Notes under the pieces: generated by a model
Databases searched by the model: none
Told to the model about the DNA's origin: nothing
Seen by the model: only the letters and a program-made list of their open reading frames with translations
From: Bacteroidales bacterium
Lineage (GTDB): Bacteria; Bacteroidota; Bacteroidia; Bacteroidales; F082
NCBI GenBank assembly: GCA_021647205.1
Contig: JAKIVD010000011.1
Span: 59,920 to 123,919 of the forward strand
Direction: 5' to 3'
DNA: 64,000 nucleotides
Position numbers and translations under genes: made by a program
Shown: positions 48,403 through 57,381 of the stretch, one piece after another
Layout of the letters: each line of letters begins with the position of its first letter
Position numbering within the stretch: position 1 is the stretch's first letter

Positions 48403-50361
48403 ATGCTCATGAAAAAGACAATCGTTTTAATAGGTGTTTACTTTGTATTTGCATCGATAACAGCACAAGTAGTCAATTACACTGACGTTGCGGTTATCGT
48501 CAACACCAACAGTCCCGAGTCGGTTGAAATCGGGAATTATTTTAAAGCGCAAAGGGAAATACCCGACATCAATATGGTGAAAATCCAGTGCAGTACCGAC
48601 GAAAGGGTGGACTCGGCAGGGCTGTTTTCGATTGTCCGTCAGGTAGGCGATTATTTAGTCAATAACGGTATCGACCAAAGCATCAACTACCTGGTAACCA
48701 CCAAAGGCATCCCGTTGATTTTTGAAGGGGCCAATTGCGATTCCTTTCCCGAAAACCTGAAATGCTCGGCCATCGATTCGGAACTGACACTGCTCATCAA
48801 TCACGAAGACCAGATTGGAAAAAGCAATGGGATTACAAATCCTTATTTCGATAATATGGATTATACCTTCTCACAAAGCAAATACAATATCTACCTGGTA
48901 ACAAGGCTTGATGCCTACACAGTTGATGATGTGAAAAGCTTAATCGACCGCAGCGGACCCGAGCTCAAAGTCGACAAAAAGGATGCACAGTTTATTTTCG
49001 ACCTGGCTTATGCTTCCGACACCAATGCCATCTCCCCCCTTGTTCAGGTGATGGAAAGAGGTAACGACCTGGTCAACTCAAAAGGCTGGAACTCCGTTTA
49101 CAGCCCCGAAAATGATATTTTTATTACCGATGAACAGCATGTATTGGGCTACTTCTCCTACATTTATCAACCCTCCAATAAAAACCTGGATTACCAGTGG
49201 TTAAATGGTTCCTTTGCCTTTCAGGGCATTGGTGAAACCGCCTTTACTTTCCTGAAAGAAGAAAACACTTACAACGATTTGATATTGGCCAACCTGATTG
49301 AGGAAGGGGTTTGCGGCGCTGCCGGAACGGTGGTGCCTTATTTCCTGAGCCAGGGTACCGTTTGGCCCGAAATACTGTTCGACCGGCAGACCTACGGCAT
49401 CGATCTTATTTCCGAAACCAACCCCTATTTTAACCTTGCCGAAAGTTACTTTCAGGCACTCAAAGTAACCTCCTCATCACATATTATCGTGGGCGATCCG
49501 AAGACATCCATCGTACTTGACGGTTTTTGCGGCGACAGTACAATTGTGTTAAAACCCGGGGCTACGGAGGGCAAAGATGCAGCGGTATGGAGCAAGGGCG
49601 TGGAAAATCATGGTGACCGCGAAAGCCTTACGGCCTACACATGGACATACAACGGCGACCTTGCATTGAAGCGGTCATTTTTAGCTTTCGATTTTTCATC
49701 TATTCCGGAAGGGGCAAACATTACGAGTGCAAAGCTGTCCTTATTTTATAACCCAAGCGATCCGGTTGAATCATTTCACTATCATTTTGGTGAAAATGAC
49801 TTGCTCATTCAGCGGGTTACATCCGAATGGGACGAACACACCATCGTATGGGATAACCAACCGGCCACCACCACAGAGCAGCAGGTGATATTGCCACCAA
49901 GTACCGACTCAACGCAGGATTATTTGAATATTGATGTGACCGAAATGGTAATCGATATGATAAATCCATCAACAGCAAACAATGGTTTTATGATAAGAAT
50001 GGTGGATGAAATCAACTATTACAAAAGCGTTCTTTTTGCTTCCAGCGATCATACCGACGCTACCCTTCATCCTGAGATGACTATCTGCTGGACACTCAAC
50101 CCGGCATCTGCAAATGAAACAGAGGAACCCGAACTCAGCTTTGAAGTTTATCCAAATCCCAACCGGGGAAGTTTCCAAATCAGAATTCCCGGGGATGAGT
50201 CCGCTGATTATAAAATTTCAATCTTTAATTCTACCGGTCAGCGAATCACCAATTACAGTTTCGGGAACAAGCAAATAAGACTGTCCGAAAAAGGAATATT
50301 TATAATAATTGTGTCTGATGAATCTGGAAACTACAGCGCCAAAAAGATAATTGTTTTGTAA
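48403..50361 (+). CDS. TIGR03790-like secreted protein with DNRLRE and T9SS sorting domains
   Basis: 652 residues; start ATG at 48403 or 48409 (MLMKK). Signal peptide to TAQ. Residues ~22-370 match TIGR03790-type proteins (VAVIVNTNSPESVEIGNYFKAQREIPDINMVKIQ, INYLVTTKGIPL). Residues ~385-565 form a DNRLRE/CBM-like beta domain (GDLALKRSFLAFDFSSIPEGANITSAKLSLF, TSEWDEHTIVWDNQP). The last ~75 residues (FEVYPNPNRGSFQI ... GIFIIIVSDESGNYSAKKIIVL) are a type A T9SS sorting domain that sends it through the type IX system to the surface. First of four co-directional secreted-protein genes. Confidence 0.85.
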   Translation: MLMKKTIVLIGVYFVFASITAQVVNYTDVAVIVNTNSPESVEIGNYFKAQREIPDINMVKIQCSTDERVDSAGLFSIVRQVGDYLVNNGIDQSINYLVTTKGIPLIFEGANCDSFPENLKCSAIDSELTLLINHEDQIGKSNGITNPYFDNMDYTFSQSKYNIYLVTRLDAYTVDDVKSLIDRSGPELKVDKKDAQFIFDLAYASDTNAISPLVQVMERGNDLVNSKGWNSVYSPENDIFITDEQHVLGYFSYIYQPSNKNLDYQWLNGSFAFQGIGETAFTFLKEENTYNDLILANLIEEGVCGAAGTVVPYFLSQGTVWPEILFDRQTYGIDLISETNPYFNLAESYFQALKVTSSSHIIVGDPKTSIVLDGFCGDSTIVLKPGATEGKDAAVWSKGVENHGDRESLTAYTWTYNGDLALKRSFLAFDFSSIPEGANITSAKLSLFYNPSDPVESFHYHFGENDLLIQRVTSEWDEHTIVWDNQPATTTEQQVILPPSTDSTQDYLNIDVTEMVIDMINPSTANNGFMIRMVDEINYYKSVLFASSDHTDATLHPEMTICWTLNPASANETEEPELSFEVYPNPNRGSFQIRIPGDESADYKISIFNSTGQRITNYSFGNKQIRLSEKGIFIIIVSDESGNYSAKKIIVL

Positions 50362-50384
50362 AACACGACAAAAACCACCAACCC

Positions 50385-51245
50385 ATGAAAACGATTTTTA
50401 CCCTCTTTCTCAGCGCAATTCTCTGTCAAAATATGTTCGGGCAGGAATTCAGTTTTTCCATTGTTTTTGAAGATGCCATCGGCAACAAAGACACCCTGGT
50501 GCTTGGTTATGATGCGAATGCCACCGACACGATTGATGAAGAGTTCGGCGAAATCAATATCATCGGCATACCGCTCGACAGCCTTTTCGATGTCAGGGTT
50601 TCCGATGCTTTCTGGAAAAACGGCATCGGCACCTTCCAGACGAAAAAACAAATCGTACCGGCAAACTCCTGCACTGGTCCTTCGCTCATTACCATCGATT
50701 TTAAATGCGTCAACTGGCCGGTTACGGCAAGCTGGGACAATTCGGTTTTCGACGACACCTGCCGCGAAGGAAGTGTGTTTACAAGCGTGCATCCCGGTGG
50801 ATGGTGGGATACCGGTAGCCCCAGCGATTTGTGGCGGGCCGAGTTGAAGAACGAAAACGAAGTAACGTTTACATCGAATGTGATTCCGGGAGCATTTAAT
50901 GAAAACTATGCATACATCAACCAGGTGAGCGACACGATTCCCGTTTTCTGGCTGGCCTTCGGAAAAGCCGGCCTCTTGTGGATGGATGTGGATGAAATTG
51001 ATCAGGAAAAAAGTTTAGCTATTTTCCCCAACCCCAACGACGGTTCTTTTTTTGTTGATAACCGGTTCAGCGAAAAAGGGGCATTAAGGATATTTACATT
51101 GAAGGGAGGCGAAGTCGAATCGTTGCACATTGATGCCAATACCTTACAGTTTATATCCACCGATTTACCAGCGGGTATGTATATGGCTGTACTGGAACTT
51201 CCGCACCAAAGATTGAGCGCAAAATTTGTTGTGCAGCATCCTTAA
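50385..51245 (+). CDS. Secreted protein with T9SS type A sorting domain
   Basis: 286 residues; signal peptide MKTIFTLFLSAILCQNMFGQ. The middle is a beta-rich domain I do not recognise, with DATDTIDEEFGEI and a few Cys that could pair. The C-terminus is a sorting domain: LAIFPNPNDGSFFVDNRFSEKGALRIFTLKG ... LPAGMYMAVLELPHQRLSAKFVVQ. The gene begins 23 bp after the previous stop, so the two probably share a transcript. Confidence 0.8.
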   Translation: MKTIFTLFLSAILCQNMFGQEFSFSIVFEDAIGNKDTLVLGYDANATDTIDEEFGEINIIGIPLDSLFDVRVSDAFWKNGIGTFQTKKQIVPANSCTGPSLITIDFKCVNWPVTASWDNSVFDDTCREGSVFTSVHPGGWWDTGSPSDLWRAELKNENEVTFTSNVIPGAFNENYAYINQVSDTIPVFWLAFGKAGLLWMDVDEIDQEKSLAIFPNPNDGSFFVDNRFSEKGALRIFTLKGGEVESLHIDANTLQFISTDLPAGMYMAVLELPHQRLSAKFVVQHP

Positions 51246-51350
51246 AATATGGTCATGAATACACGAATAGATACTGGTGCATTCATGGCAAAATACATCT
51301 TTGAATTCAGGGCCAATGAAACTAACACGACAAAGACTACTGACACACCC

Positions 51351-51372
51351 GCCTGAATGAATTTATTCGGGC
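51351..51372. repeat. Intergenic palindrome
   Basis: GCCTGAAT (51351-51358) pairs with ATTCGGGC (51365-51372) with one G-T pair. The same 188-bp gap holds a reiterated CGTCTTTGCGTCTTTGCG at about 51398-51418. No gene is seen there. Confidence 0.5.
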
Positions 51373-51433
51373 AGGCAAGGAAATGATTACCATTTTCTCC
51401 GCGTCTTTGCGTCTTTGCGAGAAAATTTAAAAT

Positions 51434-52303
51434 ATGAAAAAAACAATTTACCTCTTGGGTTTGCTTGCACTCACAAGCCAGCTTACAGCCCAGCCGCTCG
51501 TTCAGGAAAACAAACTGTGGAATGTGATCGAATGCCTGAACTTTGGCGGATGCAGCACCGAGTCGTTCAAACTCAGCGGCGATACCACAATCGGCGACCT
51601 GAGCTACAAAAAGCTCTACAGTACTTTCGATACTGCTTTGAACGAATGGTACCTTTGGGGTGCAATGCGGGAAACACAGGGCAAGGTCTTTCATTCCGAC
51701 TTCGAAAACGAAACCCTGCTGTACGATTTCAACTTATCGGTGGCCGATACCTTTAGAACCACCGTGCTTGAACCACCTGAGTGCCCGATCGAACTTATTG
51801 TCAGCTCCATTGATACAGTAGAAATGGAAAACGGGGAAGAGCGGCAACGCTATCAATTTAACAGTGGGGAACAATGGATAAAAGGCATGGGCAGCTTAAA
51901 CGGGCTGATCTACGTCGGTGTGTACCAATGCATTATCGACCAGTATTACGACCTGAGCTGTGTCCACCTGGAGGACGAACTTATTTTCAATAATCCCGAT
52001 TTTGAATATTGTTATGTGAATACGGTTGGTTTACCGGAAATCCATTCCGACAAGGCAGTGTCTGTTTTCCCCAATCCTTTCAAAACTTCAGCAAGCATTG
52101 CCTATGAACTGAACAAAGCTACAAGTGTTCAAGTCTCCATCTACAACCACCTTGGCAAACAAATTGAAGTCATCCGGAAAAAGCAGTCTGCCGGAAAGCA
52201 GAAATTGATTTGGGATGCAACGGGATTCCCATCGGGTGTTTATTATTTCCATTTGATGGCCGGCAAACAAACAGCAAGGGGGAAAATGCTCTTAATCCAA
52301 TAA
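51434..52303 (+). CDS. Secreted protein with T9SS type A sorting domain
   Basis: 289 residues; signal peptide MKKTIYLLGLLALTSQLTAQ. The mature part begins LVQENKLWNVIECLNFGGCSTESFKLSGDTTIGDLSYKKLYST, a beta-rich head common to short Bacteroidota secreted proteins of unknown role. Sorting domain: VSVFPNPFKTSASIAYELNKATSVQVSIYNHLG, then KQKLIWDATGFPSGVYYFHLMAGKQTARGKMLLIQ. Third of the four secreted-protein genes. Confidence 0.8.
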   Translation: MKKTIYLLGLLALTSQLTAQPLVQENKLWNVIECLNFGGCSTESFKLSGDTTIGDLSYKKLYSTFDTALNEWYLWGAMRETQGKVFHSDFENETLLYDFNLSVADTFRTTVLEPPECPIELIVSSIDTVEMENGEERQRYQFNSGEQWIKGMGSLNGLIYVGVYQCIIDQYYDLSCVHLEDELIFNNPDFEYCYVNTVGLPEIHSDKAVSVFPNPFKTSASIAYELNKATSVQVSIYNHLGKQIEVIRKKQSAGKQKLIWDATGFPSGVYYFHLMAGKQTARGKMLLIQ

Positions 52304-52375
52304 AAACTACCGCTTTAAAGTAACATATATCCAACTTACAAGTTATTATAAACAACAACCAACAAAACACACCTC

Positions 52376-53872
52376 ATGAAAAAAGCTATTCTTTTGCTTG
52401 CATGTTTTGCAACCATCTCCTTTACTTTCGGACAAACAGAAAACAGTTCAAATCCAATTCCCGAACAGGCGTTTACCTATGAAAAAGCTATCCTGCTGAA
52501 CGACACCATCTGGGTACTCGACTCTACCCTGCAACAACGGGTGGTTGATGGGGAATTTGTCAACCAAAGTAAAAGAATCGTCATGTCGCACGATCAGCAG
52601 GGCAGGCCAACATCGAATTTCCAATTAACCTGGTATTCTGACCAACAATCCTGGAAGAACAGTAACTACGATTCTGCCAGCTTTCACAGCTCAGGACAAG
52701 TGTTTGAAAGATTCGGATACAGTTGGAACACCAACGATAATAACTGGAAAATAACTTACTACTTCAAAATGTTGGAGAACTATCAGTTAGTTGAACAATT
52801 TCAAAAAGCATGGGACAACAATAAAAATAAATACCTCCACGGTTACCATAAATGGACAGAATTTGATGAAACGGGATTGCCACAGCAATCTTTCTGGAAC
52901 GAATTTGACAGCATCAGCCAGGAATTTGTTACCGATGGACGAACAACCTATTTTTATGATGAAAACGACCTGAATATTTTTACCCTATGGGAAAAATGGG
53001 ATGAAGCAAACCAAAGCTGGAATCCGAAATCCAATTCAGAGATGCTGTACAACGGGGAAGGCTTACTCACTCAACGTGTTTACCAGGAATGGAGTTTGGA
53101 CTCTGCCAGTTGGCAAAACACCTCTAAAACCTTGTTGCAATACAATGCGGCAGGACTGAATGATACCTATGCGCTTTATTCATGGCTACCCCTGTACGAT
53201 ATGTGGTATCCGTCATACCGAATAATCAGGACCTATGACGAACAGGACAGGATTATTCAATCTATCCGGCAGGAAGACGGTTATGGAGACGAAACCTGGA
53301 TAAACGAAAGCAGGGTTTTACAACATTTCGAAAATGGGGTGTTAAGCGAAAAACGTACCCAAAATTGGGTTTCGGGGGACTGGGAAGACAAGCGTATTGA
53401 ATTAACAAGCTATGTTAGTGATACACTGATCGAAAGCCAGACTTTTATCAATTACAATCCCTACGAAGAAACTTACGACACCAGTACAAGATGGCTGACC
53501 ATTTTTAATGAGCGTTTTATTCCTGAACGATTTTTGATACAGGCTTATTCGCAAGAAACTTCCGAATTTATTACCACATCGCAATGGCTTTATTACTTCT
53601 CACCAATGGCACCACAGTATGTAAATGATGTTGAACAACTTGAATTTGCCATTTACCCCAACCCCTCTTCCGGGATTTTTCAACTCACTTTGGCAGAGGA
53701 TGCTGAGACTGCCCGTTTCATTGTTTCGGCTGTGGATGGAAGTATTGTTGATGAAGGCCGGATGGAATCCGACAAAACGCACATCGACCTGAGCAATAAG
53801 GCCAAAGGTGTTTATTTTGTACGGGTGATTTCGGGTAACAATCAAGGGGTAAAGAAAATAGTGAAGTTTTAG
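52376..53872 (+). CDS. Secreted Trp/Tyr-repeat protein with T9SS sorting domain
   Basis: 498 residues; signal peptide ending FTFGQ. Between residues ~60 and 410 a repeat of about 35-45 residues recurs, each with W(N/S)...W near its end and Y/F-D/N-x-x-G turns (YSDQQSWKNSNYDSASFHSSGQVFERF, WNTNDNNWKITYYFKML, WDEANQSWNPKSNSEMLYNGEGL, WSLDSASWQNTSKTLLQYNAAGL). It looks like a toroidal or solenoid beta-repeat surface protein, distantly reminiscent of YD/RHS repeats. C-terminal sorting domain: LEFAIYPNPSSGIFQLTLAED ... KGVYFVRVISGNNQGVKKIVKF. Convergent with gcvT. Confidence 0.8.
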   Translation: MKKAILLLACFATISFTFGQTENSSNPIPEQAFTYEKAILLNDTIWVLDSTLQQRVVDGEFVNQSKRIVMSHDQQGRPTSNFQLTWYSDQQSWKNSNYDSASFHSSGQVFERFGYSWNTNDNNWKITYYFKMLENYQLVEQFQKAWDNNKNKYLHGYHKWTEFDETGLPQQSFWNEFDSISQEFVTDGRTTYFYDENDLNIFTLWEKWDEANQSWNPKSNSEMLYNGEGLLTQRVYQEWSLDSASWQNTSKTLLQYNAAGLNDTYALYSWLPLYDMWYPSYRIIRTYDEQDRIIQSIRQEDGYGDETWINESRVLQHFENGVLSEKRTQNWVSGDWEDKRIELTSYVSDTLIESQTFINYNPYEETYDTSTRWLTIFNERFIPERFLIQAYSQETSEFITTSQWLYYFSPMAPQYVNDVEQLEFAIYPNPSSGIFQLTLAEDAETARFIVSAVDGSIVDEGRMESDKTHIDLSNKAKGVYFVRVISGNNQGVKKIVKF

Positions 53873-54017
53873 CGCATCTCCTTTCGAAGCTGTACAGAGG
53901 CCGGTGTGTTGGCGATGAGGAATCTCCCGGAAACATGGCTTCAGGAACAAGTAAAATCAAAAATCGCAGGTCGTTAATCGATATTCGATGTTCCTTTTTT
54001 AAATCTTTCACGAGAAC

Positions 54018-55106
54018 TCACCCCTTATAAAACGGTGGCCGCTGCACCAAAGCCCGGGCTGTCTTATTCCTGATTTTGATGAAAATTTCCGAACCGTCTT
54101 TCCAATAAGGCCTGTCGAGATAAGCCATGCCGATGCCTTGTTTCAGCATGGGCGACATGGTTCCCGAAGTCACTTCACCGATTACATTTCCTTCGGCATC
54201 CACCACTTCGTAGTGCTGGCGGGGGATGGCACGTTCCTGCATCACGAAGCCTTTGAGACGGCGGGGAACACCGTTGGCTTTCTGGGCTTCGAACAACTCG
54301 CGGTCGATAAAATCATTGCCGTCCGTGAATTTGGTGATCCAGCCCAGGCCGGCAGCAATGGGGGAGGTGTTGTCGTTGATGTCGTTGCCGTACAGGCAAA
54401 AACCCGATTCCAGGCGCAGGGTATCGCGGGCACCCAGCCCGATAGGTTTGATGCCGTACTCCTCCCCTGCTTCCAGCACGGCTTTGTAGATTTTCTCCGC
54501 ATCTGCATTGGGCATGTAAATCTCGCAACCGCCTGAACCGGTGTAACCCGTGGTGGAAAAAACAACATCCTTCACCCCTGCAAATTCAATCACTTTGAAG
54601 GTGTAGTATTCCATGTCCTCGACCGGTTCGTCCGTCAGCTTTTGCATGACTTTTAAAGCCAGCGGTCCCTGAACGGCCAGTTGGGAAATATCATCCGAAG
54701 CATTGGAGAGTTGCGCACTTACATCGTTGTGTTTGTTCACATGCACCCAGTCTTTATCAATATTGGAAGCATTGACCACCAGCAGGTATTTTTCTTCATG
54801 AAAACGGTACACTAAAAAGTCATCAACAATACCACCATTTCCATTGGGAAAACAACTGTATTGTACCTTTCCATCGGTTAAAGCTGACACATCGTTGGTG
54901 CTTACTTTTTGTACCAGATCAAAGGCATTCGGGCCTTCTGCCCAAAATTCGCCCATGTGGGAAACATCAAAAACACCCAGTTTTGTTCGTACCGTTTCGT
55001 GTTCGATGTTGATGCCTTCAAACTGAACAGGCATGTCGAAGCCCACAAATTCTACCATTTTGGCACCCATTTGGCGGTGCATTGCATTTAAAGCTGTTTT
55101 CTTCAT
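54018..55106 (-). CDS. gcvT: Aminomethyltransferase (glycine cleavage T protein)
   Basis: 362 residues, normal length. GcvT motifs: FVGFDMPVQFEGINIEHETVRTKLGVFDVSHMGEFWAEGPNAF (in pieces), YSCFPNGNGGIVDDFLVYR, GYTGSGGCEIYM, GLGARDTLRLE, and the C-terminal GEVTSGTMSPMLKQGIGMAYL. It releases ammonia and passes a one-carbon unit from glycine to tetrahydrofolate. No other gcv genes are in the window. CAAAGGTA at 55130-55137 (TACCTTTG on minus) is its likely promoter -7 element. Confidence 0.97.
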   Translation of the reverse strand: MKKTALNAMHRQMGAKMVEFVGFDMPVQFEGINIEHETVRTKLGVFDVSHMGEFWAEGPNAFDLVQKVSTNDVSALTDGKVQYSCFPNGNGGIVDDFLVYRFHEEKYLLVVNASNIDKDWVHVNKHNDVSAQLSNASDDISQLAVQGPLALKVMQKLTDEPVEDMEYYTFKVIEFAGVKDVVFSTTGYTGSGGCEIYMPNADAEKIYKAVLEAGEEYGIKPIGLGARDTLRLESGFCLYGNDINDNTSPIAAGLGWITKFTDGNDFIDRELFEAQKANGVPRRLKGFVMQERAIPRQHYEVVDAEGNVIGEVTSGTMSPMLKQGIGMAYLDRPYWKDGSEIFIKIRNKTARALVQRPPFYKG

Positions 55107-55129
55107 CGGTTCGCCTTTTTAAAAGAGTG

Positions 55130-55137
55130 CAAAGGTA
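55130..55137 (-). promoter_or_regulatory. Promoter -7 element of gcvT
   Basis: TACCTTTG on the minus strand matches TAnnTTTG, 23 bp before the ATG. Confidence 0.45.
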
Positions 55138-55173
55138 AAAAATATGAAGAACCGATTGCTTTTACCAAGCTGA

Positions 55174-55224
55174 TTTTTCAAGTCGGGGCAGGCCTTCGTG
55201 CGGGGAACTTGAAAAGTCGAAGAA
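55174..55224 (+). repeat. Palindrome with GTCGAAGAA tail
   Basis: TTTTTCAAGT (55174-55183) pairs with ACTTGAAAA (55207-55215), and the stem is followed by GTCGAAGAA (55216-55224). It has the same plan as the repeats at 63747-64000 but a different stem sequence. Confidence 0.6.
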
Positions 55225-55275
55225 GCTTGTTCGCCCCTGTTTTTCAAGCTTTCAGGTCTTGTTCGATCCGAAAGA

Positions 55276-57171
55276 TTAGGCGCCGCTGATCTTCCGCCGC
55301 GTGTCTTCCAGGGCCGTGTCGGTACCGAAAACATGCAGCACATCGCCCAGGCGGAAATACGTTTCGCCGTGGGGGATGTAAAAATTGTTGCCCCGTTTGA
55401 CCATCATCAAAATGGCATCTTTGTGGAAAGGCACTTCTTTCAGTTGCTGGCCGTCCACTTCTTTGTTGTTCACGGGAATTTCATCCACACTGAAATTCTC
55501 AAACGACTCCACCAGTGCGTGGTAGGTGGTGGGGCGCACGATCAGGTTCTCGATGGCCGTTGCCAGGATCTGGGTCACGTCTATCGTTTCCACACCCAGC
55601 GCCTTGTACCTTCCCTCCAGCGAAAAGCGGCTGATGCGCGAAATGATCTTCTCGTGCTGGAACTCGTTGCGCAGCATCCGGCTCACTTTCAGGTTCTGTT
55701 CGTCGTCGCCCGTCTCGATCACCACGTAGTTGTCCGGCTTCAGCTTCAGCTTCTCAAAAACTTCCTGCCGGCAACCGTCGCCATGCAGCACACTGATACC
55801 CTTGTCGCTGATCTCCCTGAAACGCTTTTCGTCATTTTCAACGATGATGGCTTTTCTGCCGTGGACATTCAGCCGTCGCGCCAGCAAAACCGCCGTGCTG
55901 CTGCCCCCGACGATGATGGTTTTGTTGCCCGACAGGAGGTTGCCCGGTGACAACCAGTTGTAAATAACCGGTGAAGCAAAACAGGTGACCACCGCCATGA
56001 TGATGAAACTGGCGTTGATGCCTTCGGTGATGACACCCAGTTTCAGCCCGATGGCAGCAGCGGCAATGATGAGGCTCAGTCGCGACGACATCAGCACCCC
56101 GCCGGAAACGGCTTTCCGGGTACCGAACAAACGCTTCCAGAAAAACGCGGGAATAATCTTGATGGCATAAAGCGTGACAAGCAGTGCCAGCAAAAACCAG
56201 ATGAGCGACTGGTCGAACTCTGCCAGGGCGGAAGGGTCGAACTCAACACCCACCATGATGAAAAAGAAGGGGATGAAAAAACCGAAACCCATGCCGTCGA
56301 GCTTGACCAGCAGCAGCGAACGCTCGCGGTGCAGCATGGACGACAGGACCAACCCGCTCAGAAAAGCCCCCAGCAAAACCACTTCTTCGCCGATGTATTG
56401 CGAAATCACCACGAAAATAACGATCATCAAAATGGAACCCCTGATCCTGATCTGCGAGGCAGCCTGCGAAAGCTGGTAACTCAGTTTCTTAAAAACGGGA
56501 ATGTCTTTGAAGCGGTTCACCAGTTTGTAAACGATGAAGAAAAGCACGATCAGCGCCAGGATCAGCAGCAGGTCGAGATGGAAGCCCTGTTTGATGATGA
56601 AGGCGGTGAAGGTAAACAGAATGATGCTGAAAATATCGGCAATGGCCGCCGAGATAATGATCATTTGCCCGAAACGGGTGTTGACCTCTCCGCGGTCTTT
56701 CAGCACAGGAAGCACAATGCCCACCGAAGTGGTAACCATGATGAGTGAAAAGTACCAGACATGGGGGATATTGATGATTCGCGACAACAGCAGGGTTCCG
56801 CCGTAAGCGAGCACGATGGCCACCACAAACTGGCTGGTACCTACCATGAGCGGGTTTTTCAGAAAACGGGCATAGGTAAGCTTTCGGCGGGGCAGCGATG
56901 CCAGAATCTGGTCCACATCAATTTCCAGTCCGCCCAGAAACATCAGGAAAATAAAGCCCGACAGGGCGAAGAATTCCAGGATGCGGAAACTCTCGTGGTC
57001 GATGCCTTCCAGCAAATACCTGCCCACAAAATAACCCAGGATGATCTCCAGGATGACCGATGGGATTTTTTTTAGCTTGAACAGCGACAGGAAAACCGGT
57101 GTAAACCATGCGATTCCGGCCACCACCAGCAAGGGGAAAAAGTCGAAATGAAAGGAAATGCTCAGCAGCAT
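55276..57171 (-). CDS. Kef-type cation:proton antiporter with RCK domains
   Basis: 631 residues. Residues ~1-390 form a monovalent cation:proton antiporter (CPA2) membrane domain with about twelve helices (FFPLLVVAGIAWFTPVFLSLFKLKKIPSVILEIILGYFVGR, ALSGFIFLMFLGGLEID). Residues ~415-530 are an RCK_N/TrkA_N domain (TIIVGGSSTAVLLARRLNVHGRKAIIVENDEKRF, GDGCRQEVFEKL), ~555-631 an RCK_C domain (EVPFHKDAILMMVKRGNNFYIPHGETYFRLGDVLHVFG). Expected to move K+ or Na+ against protons under nucleotide or ligand control. The gene is GC-rich. Stands alone, divergent from the epimerase gene. Confidence 0.88.
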   Translation of the reverse strand: MLLSISFHFDFFPLLVVAGIAWFTPVFLSLFKLKKIPSVILEIILGYFVGRYLLEGIDHESFRILEFFALSGFIFLMFLGGLEIDVDQILASLPRRKLTYARFLKNPLMVGTSQFVVAIVLAYGGTLLLSRIINIPHVWYFSLIMVTTSVGIVLPVLKDRGEVNTRFGQMIIISAAIADIFSIILFTFTAFIIKQGFHLDLLLILALIVLFFIVYKLVNRFKDIPVFKKLSYQLSQAASQIRIRGSILMIVIFVVISQYIGEEVVLLGAFLSGLVLSSMLHRERSLLLVKLDGMGFGFFIPFFFIMVGVEFDPSALAEFDQSLIWFLLALLVTLYAIKIIPAFFWKRLFGTRKAVSGGVLMSSRLSLIIAAAAIGLKLGVITEGINASFIIMAVVTCFASPVIYNWLSPGNLLSGNKTIIVGGSSTAVLLARRLNVHGRKAIIVENDEKRFREISDKGISVLHGDGCRQEVFEKLKLKPDNYVVIETGDDEQNLKVSRMLRNEFQHEKIISRISRFSLEGRYKALGVETIDVTQILATAIENLIVRPTTYHALVESFENFSVDEIPVNNKEVDGQQLKEVPFHKDAILMMVKRGNNFYIPHGETYFRLGDVLHVFGTDTALEDTRRKISGA

Positions 57172-57367
57172 GGGGCATCGTTTTTGGCGGGTTGAAAGTA
57201 ATCAATTTTGGGAAACGCCTGAATCGGGCTAAAATGGAAAATTGGGGAAATAAAGGTAGGGGTAGGGGGAAATGTGGGATGACCCGTCCTGAATTTTGTT
57301 TACTTTTTTTACAAACCTATTTCAGGACAAGACAAAAGACACCTATCCCCCATCCCTCCCATTTCCC

Positions 57368-57375
57368 TATCTTTG
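57368..57375 (+). promoter_or_regulatory. Promoter -7 element of the epimerase gene
   Basis: TATCTTTG matches TAnnTTTG exactly, 6 bp before the ATG at 57382. It overlaps a TTG codon at 57373 that could be mistaken for the start; transcription would begin close to or at the ATG, giving a nearly leaderless message. Confidence 0.5.
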
Positions 57376-57381
57376 CCTGCA

